Assembly (NCBI GenBank): GCA_020186115.1
Contig: WSYJ01000169.1
Span: 124,001 to 188,000, forward strand
DNA: 64,000 nucleotides
Reading direction: 5' to 3'
Source of the DNA: Histomonas meleagridis
Taxonomy: Eukaryota > Parabasalia > Tritrichomonadida > Dientamoebidae
Positions 29,845 through 39,349 of the stretch are shown here, in pieces. The notes beneath the pieces are model-generated. The model had not been told where the DNA came from. It saw only the letters and a list, made by a program, of their open reading frames with translations, and did no database searches. The position numbers and the translations under genes were made by a program. Within the stretch, counting starts at the first letter, position 1. The number at the start of each line of letters is the position of its first letter.

Positions 29845-30996
29845 TCATTTCTGAATTGGTTTTCTCTTAGGCAAGTTGACTTGCCCAAGCACAGGCGGCT
29901 TTTTCAAATCCGGTCTCTGAACATCTTGTTGTTCTACTTCTGGATTATCAAGCGAATAAACGGCCGCTGAGACCGTTTTTTCTATCGTCTCTTCTCTGCC
30001 GTCCCAAATAACCGTATTTTTCGCAGGCTCTGGGGTGCCCCTAGCAAATTGTGCTAAGTTTCTTGCGATTTCATCGCCTTGTGCCAAAGAAGAATTCTGA
30101 TTCTGTTTTCTCTCTTTCATTGTTGCTAGTTCCTTTTGATACTGTGGGTGCTGTAGTTCAAACCTTAAATGATCTCCAAACTCTTCGACACTAACTTTTT
30201 GTCCTGTGATTGGAGAAATCTGTTCAATTTTTCCTTGCTTACGAAGAGTTCTTTGAACAACGGGGCCCTCTGGAACTTCTTGCTTTTGTGGTTGGTCATC
30301 ATCGTAGTTTATTGTGCCTAAAACGTGAAATTCATCCCAATCAAATGCATCAGCAGATTCATCTTTTTTAGCTTCAAGCGCTTCTTTCTTTTTCTGTTCA
30401 ATTGTCATTTTTTGGTGTTCAGTTTCAGCATCGATATTTGACTTTACATTGAGAAATGAAGCTGATTCTTGATCTAATCTTCGTCGAATTTGATTTGATG
30501 GGTCAATAGCAAGTTTATATTGCTCATAGAGCCCAGTAAAGAATCTAAAGTATGGCTGATTTGGCTTGAGAAAATTAAATAAAGGTGATTCTGATTCTCT
30601 CATTGCAATCGCTTGGAGAAAATCTTGTCCATAAAGTGCCGAATATTGAGCAACAAGATGAATTACGTCGAGTTGTAAACCGCCTATTTCAGTCGGTTGT
30701 TTATAAGTAAAAGATGGCTGTATTATTTTTGGAATTGGTTTTGGTGCTTGAGCGATTGGAGTAATTGGTTCCATTGCTGATGCTGCGGCTTTTTTGGCAC
30801 CACTTTTAGCTTCTTCTAATTTCATCTGAAAGTATGGATAAAATGGATCTTCTGGAATAAGGAAAGAAAACTTTGGATTCCCTTTTTTCTCCTCACGAAG
30901 TCTTGTCTCAAGTTTTTCTCCAAACTTTGCGATATAGTCTGCTATTTTTTCGATTGTTTTACATACAGCTTTTGGTGGGATGATTAGGTCGCTCAT
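29845..30996 (-). CDS. Splicing factor 3A subunit 1 (SF3A1/Prp21), two SURP domains
   Basis: A 383-residue component of the U2 snRNP. SURP1 lies at about residues 10-60 (IEKIADYIAKFGEKLETRL ... FSFLIPEDPFYPYF). SURP2 is at about residues 105-165 (VIHLVAQYSALYGQDFLQAI ... FNFLKPNQPYFRFF). Downstream are a charged helix, a DWDEFHVLGTI segment, and EQISPITGQKV, as in SF3A1 orthologues. The C-terminal ubiquitin-like domain of animal SF3A1 is missing, giving a Prp21-like length. It supports an active spliceosome despite very few introns. Confidence 0.88.
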   Translation of the reverse strand: MSDLIIPPKAVCKTIEKIADYIAKFGEKLETRLREEKKGNPKFSFLIPEDPFYPYFQMKLEEAKSGAKKAAASAMEPITPIAQAPKPIPKIIQPSFTYKQPTEIGGLQLDVIHLVAQYSALYGQDFLQAIAMRESESPLFNFLKPNQPYFRFFTGLYEQYKLAIDPSNQIRRRLDQESASFLNVKSNIDAETEHQKMTIEQKKKEALEAKKDESADAFDWDEFHVLGTINYDDDQPQKQEVPEGPVVQRTLRKQGKIEQISPITGQKVSVEEFGDHLRFELQHPQYQKELATMKERKQNQNSSLAQGDEIARNLAQFARGTPEPAKNTVIWDGREETIEKTVSAAVYSLDNPEVEQQDVQRPDLKKPPVLGQVNLPKRKPIQK

Positions 30997-32461
30997 GCCT
31001 GAATAGACGAGTCACTTTTTTATAATACACCTATCGTCCTGTTTCGAACAATTATAATCGAAATTGCTGGTTTGACTGTTGGTTATTTAAATTATTATTG
31101 TAACAATTATATTGGAAATTATTGGGTCTGCATCTAATTTTATTATATTCTCATTTATTAAAAAGTAATTATAAATGTGAGAGATAAAGTGATAATTTAT
31201 ATTTGATCATTTTCTTATTACCATTTATGATCAAATCTGAATCAATAATTATTAATAATTCAAACGATATGAATTTTTTTCCTTATCTATAACGAAATTA
31301 ACCGTTAATACCAATCAATAAATTGTTAACTAAGTTAACTTAACTTATAATTACAGGAAAATATTTAATGACTCAAGGAATACTTAAAAATTATTTCATA
31401 ATTAAAGATATTCACAAAGACATTAGTTATATGAATGCTTTATATATAAAATAATATTTATTGCATTTATCTAGAGCAGACCTTATTATAGCTGATAAAT
31501 GTAAAATATTATATATATATATATATATTATTAAAGTTCAATCAACAAAGATCGCTGAAATTTTTTTTTACATTAAGTAATAAAAAAATTTAATATTTGA
31601 TAACAATGAATACCAAGCTAAATATAACTTTAATTGAGAAACCAATTCGCATTTTCAGAGAAAGCATATGTCCTTATATCCCATTTTTGGGAGGTTACAT
31701 AATAATTTCTCATCATTGATGAGGAAAATGTTTTTTGATAAAAAGGTACCACCAGGTAACTGAGAAAGCCTCCTTAAATAGAATTTTTAAAACAAAAAAT
31801 TCAAACATTAAATAAAAACCAAGGTAGCACACTTTGATTCAGAGTATTTAAATGACAGTATTCTATAATAATATCATTTCAACATTAATGTTTTATAGAA
31901 CAAAAATATTTTTTGAATGCTTGCATTGTATCAGATGTACTATTGATAGGAAATGAACATTAATATACGGACGATATCTCATACGATATCTTCAAAGAAA
32001 TTTGACTGTTTTATACAATAAAACGGAAAGTGCCAATGAATATCATTAATCTCACAAAATATTCTATGAGATTTATCATTTACAAAATTTAAATCAAAAT
32101 TCAAACACTTTTATGTAACACACAGAAAATTTGGTGTAAAACATCACATCACCAAAATTTTCACCGCTTTTCAATGTTGCCAACGGCTCCCAAATTGTTT
32201 GCTATATTTAACCGTTTTCTCCAGGAGATAATGGATAATTTTCTTGATTCGCTTTTCACTTTAATTTTCCACTTAATGAATTTCAAAATGCGATCTCTTT
32301 ATGAAAGCTAACCAAGCGGTACAGTTTTGCAATCGGTCAACAAAAAATTTGAAGAGGAGAGAAGAAGAGTACATTTTATGTTGGTCCAATTATTTTTTCA
32401 AAATTCATTTCAAAAATTGAACGCTTGCACTTTTTGAATTGACAAAACTTTTTTCTTATCG
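30997..32461. other. Long AT-rich intergenic region
   Basis: About 1.46 kb, divergent between SF3A1 and the epimerase. It contains an (AT)n tract at 31509-31528 and no supported gene. Near 32160-32460 base composition rises, and two Inr-like sites (A at 32429 and 32464) precede the epimerase. Confidence 0.5.
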
Positions 32462-32469
32462 TCACTTTC
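32462..32469 (+). promoter_or_regulatory. Inr of SDR epimerase gene
   Basis: TCACTTTC with A+1 at 32464, 9 nt before the ATG. A second GCACTTTT (A at 32429) is 35 nt upstream. Confidence 0.55.
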
Positions 32470-32472
32470 TTT

Positions 32473-33570
32473 ATGTCAAGCAAACCAAAGGTTATCATCC
32501 TTGGTGGTACTGGATTTGTCGGCCGTCACATGGTTCGCTATCTTATTGAGAATGACCTCGCTTCCTTGATCAGGGTTTGCGATAAAAATCGTCCTGAAAT
32601 GTCCTGGTTTACTGAACCAGACTTCCAACTCTTTAAGAACCCTATTGTTGAATACAAGATGTCAAACTTAGTAAATGAGCAATCTGTTGAGAAAGCATTC
32701 GCTTTAGACAACAACCAACAATTTGATATTGTCATCAACCTCGCAACAACAGGAGGCTATGGTAAGGACGCTGAATTCTATGAACAAAAGATCCTCAGGG
32801 TTGCCACTGTTTGCGGTGCTGAAGCCAAGAAACGTAACATTCCAAAATGGATTGAAGTTTCAACAGGTCAAGTTTACGCCAGCTCAAGCAAGCCATCAAC
32901 AGAAACTTCTCATCTTAAGCCATGGACAGCCCTTGCAGCCTCCAAACTCCAAGCAGAAAAAGTATTATTAGATATGGGATTCCCATGCTGTATTATTCTC
33001 CGTCCAGCAACCATCTACGGCCCTGGTGATATCACTGGCCTCATGCCACGTATAGTTATTGGCGCTGTTTACAAACATGCGAATAAGAAGATGAAGCTTT
33101 TGTGGACTTCTTCCTTAGAAGTCAACACTGTTCATGTTGTTGATGTTTGCGCCGCCATTTGGTTCCTTGTTGAACATGGAAAGCCTGGTGAAATCTACAA
33201 CATTGTTGATAAAAACAAGACTGATCAAGGTAAGATCAATGAGCTTGTTGGAAAGATATTTGGAATCAAGACTGGATTTGTTGGCTCTGTCATGAGCAAC
33301 TTTGCTAAGGTTAACTTCAAATCAATCATCGAACAAGTCAATGATGACCACATGCAACCATGGGGTGAAATAACCCAAAAGAACAACATCGACAGGACAC
33401 CATTGTCTCCATTCCTTGACCCCGAATTGCTCACCAACTCGCCGCTCTCGATTGATGGATCCAAATTGGAAAGTTTGGGTTATCAAATAAAAGTGCCAGC
33501 TCCAACCGTCGAAAATCTCCGCGAATCAATTGATTACTGGATTGCCCAAAAGGCATTCCCACCTCTTTAA
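32473..33570 (+). CDS. Extended SDR family NAD-dependent epimerase/dehydratase-like protein
   Basis: A 365-residue Rossmann-fold protein. The nucleotide-binding GGTGFVG is at residues 11-17, followed by the acidic VCDKN end of the second strand. Further landmarks are NLATTGG, EVSTGQVY and LRPATIYGPGD, as in NAD(P)-dependent sugar or sterol dehydrogenases (3-beta-HSD/UDP-sugar epimerase clan). The usual YxxxK is not present: the segment reads PWTALAASKLQAEK, keeping Lys but with Leu at the Tyr position. Catalysis may be altered or absent. Codon use is richer in GC than in neighbours, suggesting high expression. The substrate cannot be predicted. Confidence 0.8.
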   Translation: MSSKPKVIILGGTGFVGRHMVRYLIENDLASLIRVCDKNRPEMSWFTEPDFQLFKNPIVEYKMSNLVNEQSVEKAFALDNNQQFDIVINLATTGGYGKDAEFYEQKILRVATVCGAEAKKRNIPKWIEVSTGQVYASSSKPSTETSHLKPWTALAASKLQAEKVLLDMGFPCCIILRPATIYGPGDITGLMPRIVIGAVYKHANKKMKLLWTSSLEVNTVHVVDVCAAIWFLVEHGKPGEIYNIVDKNKTDQGKINELVGKIFGIKTGFVGSVMSNFAKVNFKSIIEQVNDDHMQPWGEITQKNNIDRTPLSPFLDPELLTNSPLSIDGSKLESLGYQIKVPAPTVENLRESIDYWIAQKAFPPL

Positions 33571-34006
33571 GTAAACATACTTGAGTGGGACTTTTTTTGG
33601 AAAAATTAATGAAATGTTTGAGAAATGTGTAATACATTAAGTAGTTGTAATTATTTAAATAGAAGCGAGAATTGAAACACTTAAATCCAGCATTTTATTA
33701 ACATATGATCTTTAACTTTATTATGCAATTTTAAATTTTTTGTTATTATTTACAGACTATTATATATAATCAATGATTAAGTATTTAGCTATTAATTAAA
33801 TAAATAATTTTATTTCATAATTATTAATCTTGGTTTATTTTTTCTGTGGTTTATCAATATAATCTCTTGTGGAATATAACCTTACAGAGGTAGTTGTAAG
33901 TCAAAAAATCATTGAAATTATCATCAAAAATTCATCTTTATTTTGGTAATTCTAACAGCAATATATGCTTCATTTCCATTTCTTATTGAAAATGAAGATT
34001 TAATGT
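33571..34006. other. AT-rich gap 3' of the epimerase
   Basis: About 435 nt. No intact gene. It leads into degraded ankyrin and BspA sequence. Confidence 0.4.
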
Positions 34007-34235
34007 TTATTGAAGAAGACAATTAGAATTTTCTTTTGAACTTTTTTCTCTAAGTAAATTTACAATTTCTTTGTAACCTTTTTGTTGTGTAATTTGAATT
34101 GTTGCATCAAATTATTAAAACATATATAAAATTATTCAAATGAATAGTTTTTGCATTAACATCAATTCCTTTATCTAAAAGTAATTTTACTATTTCTATA
34201 TTATTATTCTTCACTGCTATATGAAGTGCTGTTTC
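34007..34235 (-). pseudogene. Ankyrin-repeat gene remnant, two modules
   Basis: On the minus strand one module reads TALHIAVKNNNIEIVKLLLD then KGIDVNAKTI. After an AT-rich spacer a terminal module reads ATIQITQQKGYKEIVNLL and ends at a stop at 34007. The two modules are 130 bp apart start to start and in different frames, repeating on a smaller scale the module-spacer layout of the arrays at 20 and 48.6 kb. The upstream part of the gene is missing. Confidence 0.65.
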
Positions 34236-34372
34236 AAATTATTAAAACATATTCTAAATTATTAAAACATATTACAAATTATTAAAACATATTTCAAATT
34301 ATTTAAACATATTCTAAATTATTAAAACATATTTCAAATTATTTAAACATATTCTAAATTGTTAAAACATAT
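34233..34372. repeat. Tandem 20-bp repeat, about 7 copies
   Basis: Seven tandem 20-bp units of the type TTCAAATTATTAAAACATAT, varying at a few positions (TCT, TAC, TTC; ATTAAA/ATTTAA). They abut the ankyrin remnant exactly where a spacer would be. A single copy of the same unit lies at about 34107 in the spacer between the two modules. Confidence 0.85.
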
Positions 34373-34411
34373 TCTATTTGTTAGTCATAATTCAATCACA
34401 TCTATTAAATA

Positions 34412-34665
34412 AATGCTTTTTCTCGCAGTTATAACTTGGAATCTATTATCATCGGAGAAAATGTTACGTTCATTGAAATGAGTGCGTTTAGTGGTTGTAA
34501 TTCTCTTAAATGTGTTTGTTTTAATGGGAAAATTTGCCGAATGTTGAGGCAACTGCATTTACTGGTGCTGCAGTAGTTATGACAACTGTAACATAGCAAT
34601 GCACAAAATTTGGAAAATTAAATGTTTCTAAAGGAATAAAAATCGAAGGCTGTCTTCCATTTAGC
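34412..34665 (+). pseudogene. BspA-like LRR protein remnant
   Basis: Reads NAFSRSYNLESIIIGENV, then TFIEMSAFSGCNSLKCVCF, a typical BspA LRR_5 repeat. After a frame change it continues NLPNVEATAFTGAAVVMTTVT, followed by a stop and then QCTKFGKLNVSKGI. The order matches the C-terminal end of the intact BspA-like protein at 37427-38836 (GCKSLKCIYYFGKK ... FGRMEILKE). One frameshift and one stop mark it as dead. No N-terminal part is found upstream. Confidence 0.7.
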
Positions 34666-34773
34666 AAGTCAAATCTATTTACATGTAGTAACAAATTTGC
34701 TCGATCAAATACATTTTCAAAGTCAAATCCATTCACACGTAGTAACAAATTTACTCTATCAAATTTTCTAATT
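34666..34773 (+). repeat. Two tandem 54-bp units
   Basis: Units beginning AAGTCAAATC at 34666 and 34720 share most positions, including GTAGTAACAAATTT. They follow directly on the BspA remnant. Confidence 0.65.
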
Positions 34774-35057
34774 TCTAATTTTCACATTTACTTAGTCAAA
34801 TCCTTATGTCCAAAGCAATATTTTCATGATTTCACGCATATGTACGAATTCGATAATTTATATGAAATCAAATACAAATATTGATTTTAGTTCAAAAACA
34901 TTGAACTTGAGAATGTTCAAAAGTTGTTTATATGAAAATGTTATTAAATTTTTTTGATATCAATAAAATTAAATAATTGTTTCATATGTTTTCATCTTTT
35001 TCTGCTCAATAAATGTTTTAAATTCATGGAAAATATAATATATATAAAACAAGTTCT

Positions 35058-36443
35058 TTACTCTATTTCATACAATTGTCTAATGTATTCACCCGCATTC
35101 AGATATTCCATTTCGTGATATTCTTCCGCTTGAATTCCATCTGATTTGAAAACGGTATCAAACCATTGATTGGTTTGATTTGAATCTGATATATCGAAAA
35201 GTGGCCCAATGACACTGCCCAAGTATTGTTGCGCACTGGAAAGCATCGGATCCTCTTCTGGAGGTTTTGGTTGGATATTCTGCATATTCTGTCTTTGGAC
35301 AAATTTCAAATGATTTAAATTGATTTCGGCTCCGCACGTTGGGCATGTACAGGAACCACTATTGAAGAAATCCAATATGATATCCTTGACCAAGAACAAG
35401 CAATTTTTGCATTTTTCAGTTTTAGCAAACAAAGTATGTTCATTAAATTTTGTTCCTTGCTTGGACTTTGGTGTAATTTCGCGGATTATCAATGATATCT
35501 GTTTCTTTTCTACTAGTTGAATCACAAACCATGTCAAATAGTTGATTGCATTAATTGAAGGTTGAAAGCTAATTCGAATATTTGTATTTTTGCTTAAATC
35601 TGTTATAAGAACGAAGTATTTTTCATTTGATCCGAAATTAGTAGTAAAGATTTCCTTTCCGTTTAAAATTATGGAATTGACTGGGGTCTGTTTGTTTATA
35701 TATGGACAAATGAAACTTCCAATGCACATCAGATTTGGGTTGTAGAAAGGAGGATGATAATCAATACCACCAACACTAAATGGAACTAAGTGGTATGAAA
35801 TGCTTCCAGCAACCACTTTTAAGCTATTAAATAATATGGGAACATATGGTTCTCTCAGTTTTTTAATTTCACTGGGCTTGGAATGAGTGAACAGGTAAAA
35901 AAGCTTTTGAATTTGGGGAGATGGAGTGCTAGGAAGAATCGTGGTGATAAAATATTTTTCTTTTTCAATTCGTGTTGGAGCAGTACAGCCAATAATTTGA
36001 AACAAAAAATCCGCAGTTTCATCATTTAGAGTGCTCAACAATTGAATAGCTTGAGCTTCATGATTTACTGGTGGATTTTGTGGAAAATCAATAATATTTG
36101 GTTGAGGCGGAGGTTGTGGAATATTAGGTGAAACAGTTGGAGTTTTTGGCATAGTATGATTATATCCCCTCTTTTTCCCTGTTGTTTGTTGTGAATACAT
36201 TTGTAAAATTTGGTTTTGTTGGGATTTTGGAATTTTAGCAGTTCTTGTTCTTTGGTTTTGCACATACTTCATTTGCATAGGATGTTGTGGAGGAATCATT
36301 TGCTGTGGAAATTGAAGTGGATATCCTTGATTAATTGGATATGTTTGATTGTACATCATTTGTCTGTTTTGCAAAAATCCAGGTTGCTGGCCTTGAGGGA
36401 TTTGATATTGGTAAGGAGGATCTGGAGGTATTTGCTTTTGCAT
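35058..36443 (-). CDS. PIAS/Siz-like SUMO E3 ligase candidate
   Basis: A 461-residue protein. The first ~130 residues are Q/P/M-rich and disordered. A PINIT-like region (about residues 230-330) contains LNGKEIF, then NTNIRISFQPSINAINYLTW, which recalls the PINIT 'N.I.I.W....YSLAVYLV' block. A zinc finger follows at about residues 345-375 (EKCKNCLFLVKD ... CTCPTCG) in the place of the SP-RING. It keeps Cys pairs but lacks the clear C-x-H of PIAS proteins. The C-terminal tail is acidic. The likely role is SUMO ligation or chromatin binding; the weak SP-RING leaves ligase activity uncertain. Confidence 0.6.
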   Translation of the reverse strand: MQKQIPPDPPYQYQIPQGQQPGFLQNRQMMYNQTYPINQGYPLQFPQQMIPPQHPMQMKYVQNQRTRTAKIPKSQQNQILQMYSQQTTGKKRGYNHTMPKTPTVSPNIPQPPPQPNIIDFPQNPPVNHEAQAIQLLSTLNDETADFLFQIIGCTAPTRIEKEKYFITTILPSTPSPQIQKLFYLFTHSKPSEIKKLREPYVPILFNSLKVVAGSISYHLVPFSVGGIDYHPPFYNPNLMCIGSFICPYINKQTPVNSIILNGKEIFTTNFGSNEKYFVLITDLSKNTNIRISFQPSINAINYLTWFVIQLVEKKQISLIIREITPKSKQGTKFNEHTLFAKTEKCKNCLFLVKDIILDFFNSGSCTCPTCGAEINLNHLKFVQRQNMQNIQPKPPEEDPMLSSAQQYLGSVIGPLFDISDSNQTNQWFDTVFKSDGIQAEEYHEMEYLNAGEYIRQLYEIE

Positions 36444-36677
36444 CTAAAATTTTAGCTCCGAATTTATTCATAACCGTTTAGATGTGATGTGATGTGTGAA
36501 TGCGGACAGACTTTGTTAAGTTTCGAAAATATCAAATATAAGGATTTTTTTGATTGTATTTTAATTTTAAACAGAATTACATTCTATGTTTTCAATATAT
36601 TTTTATCCCATTCACATTAAAAAATATTTTTATCAACCCAATCCAAAAACTCAGCATTTATAAAAGGCCATTATCGA
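36444..36677. other. Short AT-rich gap
   Basis: About 230 nt separating the PIAS-like gene from the VPS11/18 remnant on the same strand; nothing further seen. Confidence 0.4.
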
Positions 36678-37181
36678 TCATTCGATCATTTTCACTGCCT
36701 CATCTATTAAATCCAGCTTAGACAAATCAATTTGTTCATCCGTTACGAATTCTTGTTCCAAATTTGGATAATTACATTCACCGCAAATCGAGCAAAACAT
36801 TTCATTCTTACTATCACTACCCACATAACCTTCTCTAGTATGAAACATATGACCACACATGAATCCAACATAAGGTGGACCAGTGATATCATTTTTACAT
36901 CTGTCACATTTCATTGGCTTGAACTCGATATCAATTTCTTCAATACATTCTATTTCACCAGTTGTGTAAACATCCCAAAAAGTTTACAATGGAAATTAAC
37001 GGATTCTTCGTTGAAACGTTTCAACGATAGCGGCAAGTGGTATTGCTTTTGATGAGTTTTCGATGAGCTTTTTAAGGAAGGGTTGCGGCGGGGAAGATTT
37101 CCATCCGGCTTTGCTTACAACAACAAACTTAAAGATTTCAAGCCAGTTTTTATTGTTGAGATCGGGGTTAGCTTTGCAGAA
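36678..37181 (-). pseudogene. VPS11/VPS18-type HOPS/CORVET subunit, C-terminal remnant
   Basis: Three minus-strand frames succeed one another. The first reads NPDLNNKNWLEIFKFVV then KKLIENSSKAIPLAAIVETF. The second reads KRFNEESVNFHCKLF. The third reads DVYTTGEIECIEEIDIEF, then MKCDRCKND and a RING-H2-like CGHMFH ... CSIC to the stop at 36678. The helical region followed by a C-terminal RING is the end of class C VPS proteins (VPS11 or VPS18). The rest of the gene (expected ~800 codons) is absent, with a stop at 37182-37184. The open 78-codon piece at 36678-36914 alone is the RING. Two frameshifts plus 5' truncation indicate a pseudogene. Base composition is richer in GC than the flanks, as expected for former coding DNA. 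Confidence 0.7.
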
Positions 37182-37426
37182 TTAATACAAATACAATTTC
37201 TTTATCACATTCATTTGTTACTTCATATGTTTTATCATATAATAAATTAAAAATCATAATTACCTTTTATTAAAGAATAAAGTATAATATCATTAAGTAT
37301 GTAATATACTTTAAAAATAATGCATTCTAAATGTTTGAAACCAATTTAAATGCATTCTATAAATTGAATGTGTAAAACAGTGTTATACAAATTAAATTAA
37401 AAAGAAAAGGAAAAAGGAAATATTTT
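37182..37426. other. AT-rich gap
   Basis: About 245 nt of AT-rich sequence between the VPS remnant and the BspA-like gene, with no feature. Confidence 0.4.
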
Positions 37427-38836
37427 TTAAATAGGTTTCTTAAAGTTCTTAAAGAATTTTCTCAGGACTTCTCTTACTTTGCTCTTTTTTCCGTTTGGTG
37501 TTTCAAATCGATGATTAAATATTGATGGGCATTCCTCAAATGTATTTTCCTTCAAAATTTCCATTCTACCAAATCTTGTACTTTTATACGACTTTGTTAC
37601 TATAACCTTTGATGCATTGATATTGATAAAGGAATCGATGCTAATAATTGGTTCTTTCTTTCCAAAATAATATATACATTTAAGTGATTTACAGCCAGCA
37701 AATGCTTTTGATTCAATTTCACTTACTCTTCTTCCAATAGACACCATTTTTAGGTTTATACAATAAGAAAATGCTCCATGTTCAATTTTTTTAACTAAGT
37801 TTGGAATATTAATTTCCGTTAAGTTAGTGCATCCTTTAAAAGCATTATAACAAATTTCAATTAAACCTTGGTTTAAATTCACTCTTTTAAGATTAACGCA
37901 TTCAAGAAACGCACCACTAAATATAAACCCAATGTTTGATGGAAATGTAAATTCATCAATATTTTTTCCTTCTGGAAAACGAATTATTTTATGAATTGCT
38001 TTATCATATAAAATTCCATCATCATTATTATTAGAATAATATGAATTATTGGGGTTAACTTCTATACATTCCAATGACTTACACCCAACAAATGAATTAG
38101 AAATAATTTTCTCAACTGAATCTCCAATAAATATCTTTTTCATTTTTTTGCAATTTTCAAATGCTAAATATCCTATTGATAGAATTGAATTTGGAATTTT
38201 AAGTTCCAATAAATTTATGCATTCGGAAAAAACAAACCCCTTAATCGACTTAACATTTTCTCCAATAATAATCATATATAAATTTATGCAATTAGAGAAT
38301 ACTGAACTTCCAATATGATAAACTTTATTTGGAATTATTATCTTTTCAATTAATATGCAATATGAAAATGCACCTTTTTCAATTATTTTTAGATTTTCAT
38401 TAAGATAAACATCTTTTAATGATAAACATGAACGAAAAGCTGTTATACCAATATCACTAAGTGCTTTTGGCAAATGTATTGATTTTAAGCAAATACACTT
38501 TGAAAATGAATTATCTCCAATTGTTTTTATATTTGGACCGAATTCAATGACTTCCAAATTTTTACATCCATAAAATGCTCCATCATTAATAAATATTGTT
38601 GAATTCATAATTGTAACATTAACCAATGAAGCCCATAATTCAAATGCGAAATCACCAATTGTATCAACTCCTTCAGAAATAATAAGTTTATGTATACTAT
38701 GATTCCGTAATACATCTCCAAATTTGATAATTGGAATATTTGAAATAATTAGTTCATTACCTAAGAATTTCTGCAGAGACAGAATATGATTCATCAGTGC
38801 AAATAATATAAAAATAATAGATAAGTTATTGATCAT
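37427..38836 (-). CDS. BspA-like leucine-rich-repeat protein, secreted form
   Basis: 469 residues from the ATG at 38836 (MINNLSII; the TTG one codon earlier is not used). A hydrophobic signal peptide covers about residues 1-20. About 14-16 LRR_5 (Treponema BspA-type) repeats of ~23 residues follow, each with the pattern I..GAF..C.NL..I.IP..V. A longer spacer (NNSYYSNNNDDGILYDKAIHKII), a known loop in this family, interrupts near residue 270. The C-terminus is basic (KKSKVREVLRKFFKNFKK) and has no transmembrane helix, so it may be secreted or peripheral. BspA-like proteins are greatly expanded in trichomonads and linked to adhesion. Confidence 0.88.
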   Translation of the reverse strand: MINNLSIIFILFALMNHILSLQKFLGNELIISNIPIIKFGDVLRNHSIHKLIISEGVDTIGDFAFELWASLVNVTIMNSTIFINDGAFYGCKNLEVIEFGPNIKTIGDNSFSKCICLKSIHLPKALSDIGITAFRSCLSLKDVYLNENLKIIEKGAFSYCILIEKIIIPNKVYHIGSSVFSNCINLYMIIIGENVKSIKGFVFSECINLLELKIPNSILSIGYLAFENCKKMKKIFIGDSVEKIISNSFVGCKSLECIEVNPNNSYYSNNNDDGILYDKAIHKIIRFPEGKNIDEFTFPSNIGFIFSGAFLECVNLKRVNLNQGLIEICYNAFKGCTNLTEINIPNLVKKIEHGAFSYCINLKMVSIGRRVSEIESKAFAGCKSLKCIYYFGKKEPIISIDSFININASKVIVTKSYKSTRFGRMEILKENTFEECPSIFNHRFETPNGKKSKVREVLRKFFKNFKKPI

Positions 38837-39308
38837 CAATAATAAAAATGATATATTTTATCACATAAATAATATGCATAATCTAATTTATTAAATTATA
38901 AGAAAAGTTTATACAAAATCTACTTAGTGAAAATGTTTTTGATGAAAAAACCATTATATTTTCATTCTCTCAAAAATAATTTTAAAAAGTATTCACAAAA
39001 ATGATGATACATCAAATTATAGGTTGTATACAAATTATTATAAATGAAAACAACTTAAAATTTTACTTTTAAATATTCAGATGCACCATATATCACAAAA
39101 TAAAATTACTGAAATAAAAATCCATATCCAATGACAAAATAAAAATGTGCCTACCTAGAATGCATATATATAATTGATTAAAAAAGAACAACAGAAATCA
39201 AAAAGAATTATTTTTATGACTTCCAAAAAATATTTTACTCTTGCTTCCACACATTGCACTTTTTAAGAAAGCAGTCTGAATAAAAATTGAATTGACCAGA
39301 GTAAAATG
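38837..39308. other. Divergent intergenic region
   Basis: About 470 nt between the BspA-like gene and the kinase gene. Two Inr-like sites face the kinase (A at 39258 and 39311). No Inr was recognised for the BspA-like gene. Confidence 0.45.
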
Positions 39309-39319
39309 GCACTTTTATA
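39309..39319 (+). promoter_or_regulatory. Inr of BRSK-like kinase gene
   Basis: GCACTTTTATA with A+1 at 39311, 39 nt before the ATG. A second GCACTTTTT lies 53 nt upstream. Confidence 0.5.
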
Positions 39320-39349
39320 TAAAAGTTAAGGAGAAATTTACACAAAAAA

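Noticed and set aside
31509-31528. (AT)n tract as a replication origin or regulatory element
   Set aside because: A simple dinucleotide run in AT-rich DNA with no supporting features.
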